Origin: Planctomycetaceae bacterium
GTDB taxonomy: Bacteria; Planctomycetota; Phycisphaerae; Phycisphaerales; SM1A02
NCBI GenBank assembly: GCA_027488265.1
Contig: JAIYCA010000208.1
Location: forward strand, 1 to 7,348
DNA: 7,348 nt
Direction: 5' to 3'
The position numbers and the translations under genes were made by a program. The notes under the pieces are model-generated. The model saw only the letters and a program-made list of their open reading frames with translations, made no database searches and was not told the origin of the DNA. How positions within the stretch are numbered: position 1 is the stretch's first letter; each line of letters begins with the position of its first letter. Positions 5,681-7,348 of this stretch are shown here, in pieces.

Positions 5681-6358
5681 TCACTTCGCGGCGCGCACAA
5701 CTTCCACCGACAGCACGCCATCGATCGCCGAGAGGCGCGCGATGAGTTGGTCGGCGGCCGCTTCGCCGCCGAGTTCGACTTCGTAACTGCGTTCGATCGC
5801 CGCGCCCGCGCGAACGCTTTCGATGCCAAGCAGCGACTTCTCGGGGCACGCGGCATCGAGTTCTGCGAGCAGTGCTTCGCGGTTTGCGAAGTCGTGCGCG
5901 ACGCGAATCTTCAATCGGAACGCGCCGCCTTGGAGCGCGTAAAACGCCGGTGTTCCCGAGCCGAAGAGTTTCGCTGCGGCGGCGATGAACGGCAGCGCCA
6001 TCGCAGGAAGCGCGATGTATCCAGCGCCGACCGCAAGGCCGATCGCCACGGCGCAGATCACAAACGCCGTGTCGCGCGTGTCCTCAACCACCGTGCGAAA
6101 TCGCACGATCGAGAGTGCTCCGACGATGCTGAACGCGCGCGCGATGTTGTCGCCGATCACGATCGTCGTCACGCTCAGAAGAAGCGTGAGAAGGACAAGC
6201 GTCGAGACGAAACGTGCGTCTGCCGAGCGCCCGCGCGTCCATCGATAGACGAGCGAAACGATGAAACCAAAGAGGAGCGCGAGGAAGAGCCGTGTCAGCG
6301 CGACCGAGGCAGTGATGCTCGGGTCGCTTGCAGAAGGCTGAGAAAGCCAATCAGTCAT
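5681..6358 (-). CDS. DUF4956 domain membrane protein
   Basis: The product is 225 residues. Hydrophobic segments lie at about 19-40, 49-69, 97-117 and 113-132, and the diagnostic DUF4956 segment FSIVGALSIVRFRT followed by an acidic turn (VVEDTRDTAF) and AVAIGLAVGAGY occupies 76-113. Residues 148-225 form a soluble alpha/beta tail (RLKIRVAHDF, SYEVELGG, GVLSVEVV) with an ACT/ferredoxin-like pattern. The molecular function of the family is not established; members often sit beside VTC-type polyphosphate polymerase and CotH-like genes. Here the CotH gene ends 21 bases upstream on the same strand, which suggests co-transcription and a shared role. A weak GAAGAG precedes the ATG at 6356-6358. The overlapping 333-residue plus-strand frame is an antisense artefact rich in Arg. 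Confidence 0.92.
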   Translation of the reverse strand: MTDWLSQPSASDPSITASVALTRLFLALLFGFIVSLVYRWTRGRSADARFVSTLVLLTLLLSVTTIVIGDNIARAFSIVGALSIVRFRTVVEDTRDTAFVICAVAIGLAVGAGYIALPAMALPFIAAAAKLFGSGTPAFYALQGGAFRLKIRVAHDFANREALLAELDAACPEKSLLGIESVRAGAAIERSYEVELGGEAAADQLIARLSAIDGVLSVEVVRAAK

Positions 6359-6379
6359 GACGGATTGCTCTTCGTTCGA

Positions 6380-7348
6380 TTACTTCGCGGTGCCCGCAGG
6401 TGCCGACGAGGGAGGTATTGGTTGGTTGTTGGCAGGACGCGTTCCTGCGTTCGTGCCAGCGTTTGTGCCTGTGTTTGTGTTCGGAGTTGAAGCTCGATAC
6501 GCGGAAAGATACTTCGACCGCTTCTCGAAGAACTGTCGCAGGCTACCGCTCGCCTCAACGGATGTATCGCGCTCAAAGGCTTCGGTGGAGAACGCCTTGC
6601 GCGTGTCCTTCGCAACGCGCGGTGCGATGGTGTCGTGCAAGCGTGCGACGAACGGACCCATTTTCTCCCACGTCATCTCTTGAGCAAGCGTCCGCACGTA
6701 CGTGAGGTAGCGCTCGCGCAATGCAGGGACTTGCAGCAGGCGGCTGCGCAGCGGTTTCGTCGCGTCGGACATACCAGTGAGCGGATCGAGTTCGGTCAAC
6801 GCTCCGCCGCCGCCGCCCATTCCACCCATGCCGCCACGCCCACCATTTTGCCCCACACGTGGCCCTCGCGGAGCCGCCGGTGGCTCGTTCCGGGGTGACG
6901 GTGCGTCTTGTTGCATCGCAGCGCCACGCACGGCGCCAAGTACGACGCGTGCGTTGGGCGGGGGAGGTGCACCCTCCGCAGGATCTGCTGGCCGCGGACG
7001 CATGCCTCGGCCAGGTCGCCCCTCGCGCGGCGCGCCTTCACCACCCGGAGGACCAAAGCCGTCGGGAGGTCCAAAGCCGTCGGGCCGACCTCCGCCCGGC
7101 CCACCCCGCCCACCAGGTCCGCCATGCGCGAGTTTGAACGCCTCGTTCATGTCGTGCGGAACGATGTGGAAGACGCCCTTCGGATCGCGATAGAGCGAGT
7201 AGTCGCTCGCGCGTGTCCAGTAGCCGTCCGAGTTCGAGCTCGCGATATCAAGCGCGAGGAACCACAGCGCGCCGTCGATGTCGAGCATCGGTTTCAGCGC
7301 CGCTTCCAGCTGATCGATCGGCGTCTCACTCAACGTCTTCGTGAGCAG
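6380..7348 (-). CDS. CotH-family (spore-coat-kinase-like) protein, C-terminal 322 residues (5' end outside window)
   Basis: The frame is open to the window edge (LLTKTLSETPIDQLEAALKP) and ends with TAA at 6380-6382. The segment DGALWFLALDIASSNSDGYW, then SDYSLYRDPKG and FHIVPHDMNEAF, is the second half of the CotH kinase domain. By analogy with CotH, the Asp in FLALD lies in the catalytic loop and the Asp in PHDMNEAF in the metal-binding motif. CotH-fold proteins are atypical secreted protein kinases. After NEAF comes a Gly/Pro/Arg-rich low-complexity insert of about 125 residues (GGPGGRGGPGG, PDGFGPPDGFGPP, GGMGGMGGGGG), then a helical region (RSRLLQVPALRERYLTYVRT) and a Thr/Asn/Gly-rich tail (NTNTGTNAGTNAGT). 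A signal peptide would lie outside the window. DUF4956 follows in the same orientation. Confidence 0.9.
   Translation of the reverse strand: MLTKTLSETPIDQLEAALKPMLDIDGALWFLALDIASSNSDGYWTRASDYSLYRDPKGVFHIVPHDMNEAFKLAHGGPGGRGGPGGGRPDGFGPPDGFGPPGGEGAPREGRPGRGMRPRPADPAEGAPPPPNARVVLGAVRGAAMQQDAPSPRNEPPAAPRGPRVGQNGGRGGMGGMGGGGGALTELDPLTGMSDATKPLRSRLLQVPALRERYLTYVRTLAQEMTWEKMGPFVARLHDTIAPRVAKDTRKAFSTEAFERDTSVEASGSLRQFFEKRSKYLSAYRASTPNTNTGTNAGTNAGTRPANNQPIPPSSAPAGTAK

Noticed and set aside
5641..5700. Repeated TCGCGGCG(CGC) motifs between the convergent metallophosphoesterase and DUF4956 genes
   Set aside because: They are short, partly within the DUF4956 coding end, and simple GC-rich composition explains them; no hairpin terminator is formed.
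5489..6490. 333-residue plus-strand open frame
   Set aside because: It is antisense to the clear DUF4956 gene, overlaps the end of the metallophosphoesterase gene, and is Arg-rich, as expected of a shadow in GC-rich DNA.
1..7348. CRISPR array or phage genes
   Set aside because: No regularly spaced short repeats and no phage structural or integrase genes were seen; the only repeats are the two hairpin elements and coding low-complexity runs.

Overview
The window is GC-rich bacterial DNA. Its gene families (SUMF1/formylglycine-generating-enzyme-like protein, CotH-type kinase with a Gly/Pro-rich insert, DUF4956 membrane protein, Tat-exported metallophosphoesterase, and an Rhs protein carrying a dockerin-like calcium loop) together suggest a planctomycete-like organism, perhaps of the Phycisphaerales. 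This is inferred from gene content only; there is no marker gene to prove it.

Left part (1-1089): the 3' end of a plus-strand SUMF1-domain gene converges on a minus-strand gene for a small four-helix membrane protein of unknown function.

Middle part (about 1182-4353): an accessory region. Reading down the minus strand from the tRNA-Asn gene at 4351-4423 there is a terminator-like hairpin inside a 236-bp repeat element, then a secreted short Rhs protein (2521-3879). This protein has a signal peptide, an EF-hand/dockerin-like loop, an isolated Rhs core, a proline-rich linker and an unrecognised Cys/His-containing C-terminal domain. Two bases after its stop comes an ankyrin-repeat gene (1952-2518). 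The layout is that of a polymorphic toxin-immunity pair, with the ankyrin protein as the likely immunity partner. Next come debris of an IS3-like transposase (plus strand, 1562-1868), a 45-codon Rhs/YD-repeat fragment (minus strand, 1426-1560), and a second, diverged copy of the repeat element (1182-1425). The two copies share a perfect 45-bp core containing the hairpin. All the mobile or Rhs-related material lies between the two cores, one of which touches the 3' end of the tRNA gene.

Right part (4424-7348): ordinary-looking genes. A divergent intergenic region holds a clear tRNA promoter. It is followed by a Tat-signal metallophosphoesterase (plus strand), then a convergent minus-strand pair: a CotH-family protein (cut by the window edge) followed 21 bases later by a DUF4956 membrane protein, probably one operon.

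The most interesting item is the toxin-immunity-like pair, with its undescribed-looking C-terminal domain on a stripped-down secreted Rhs core. Second is the hairpin repeat family that frames the island.
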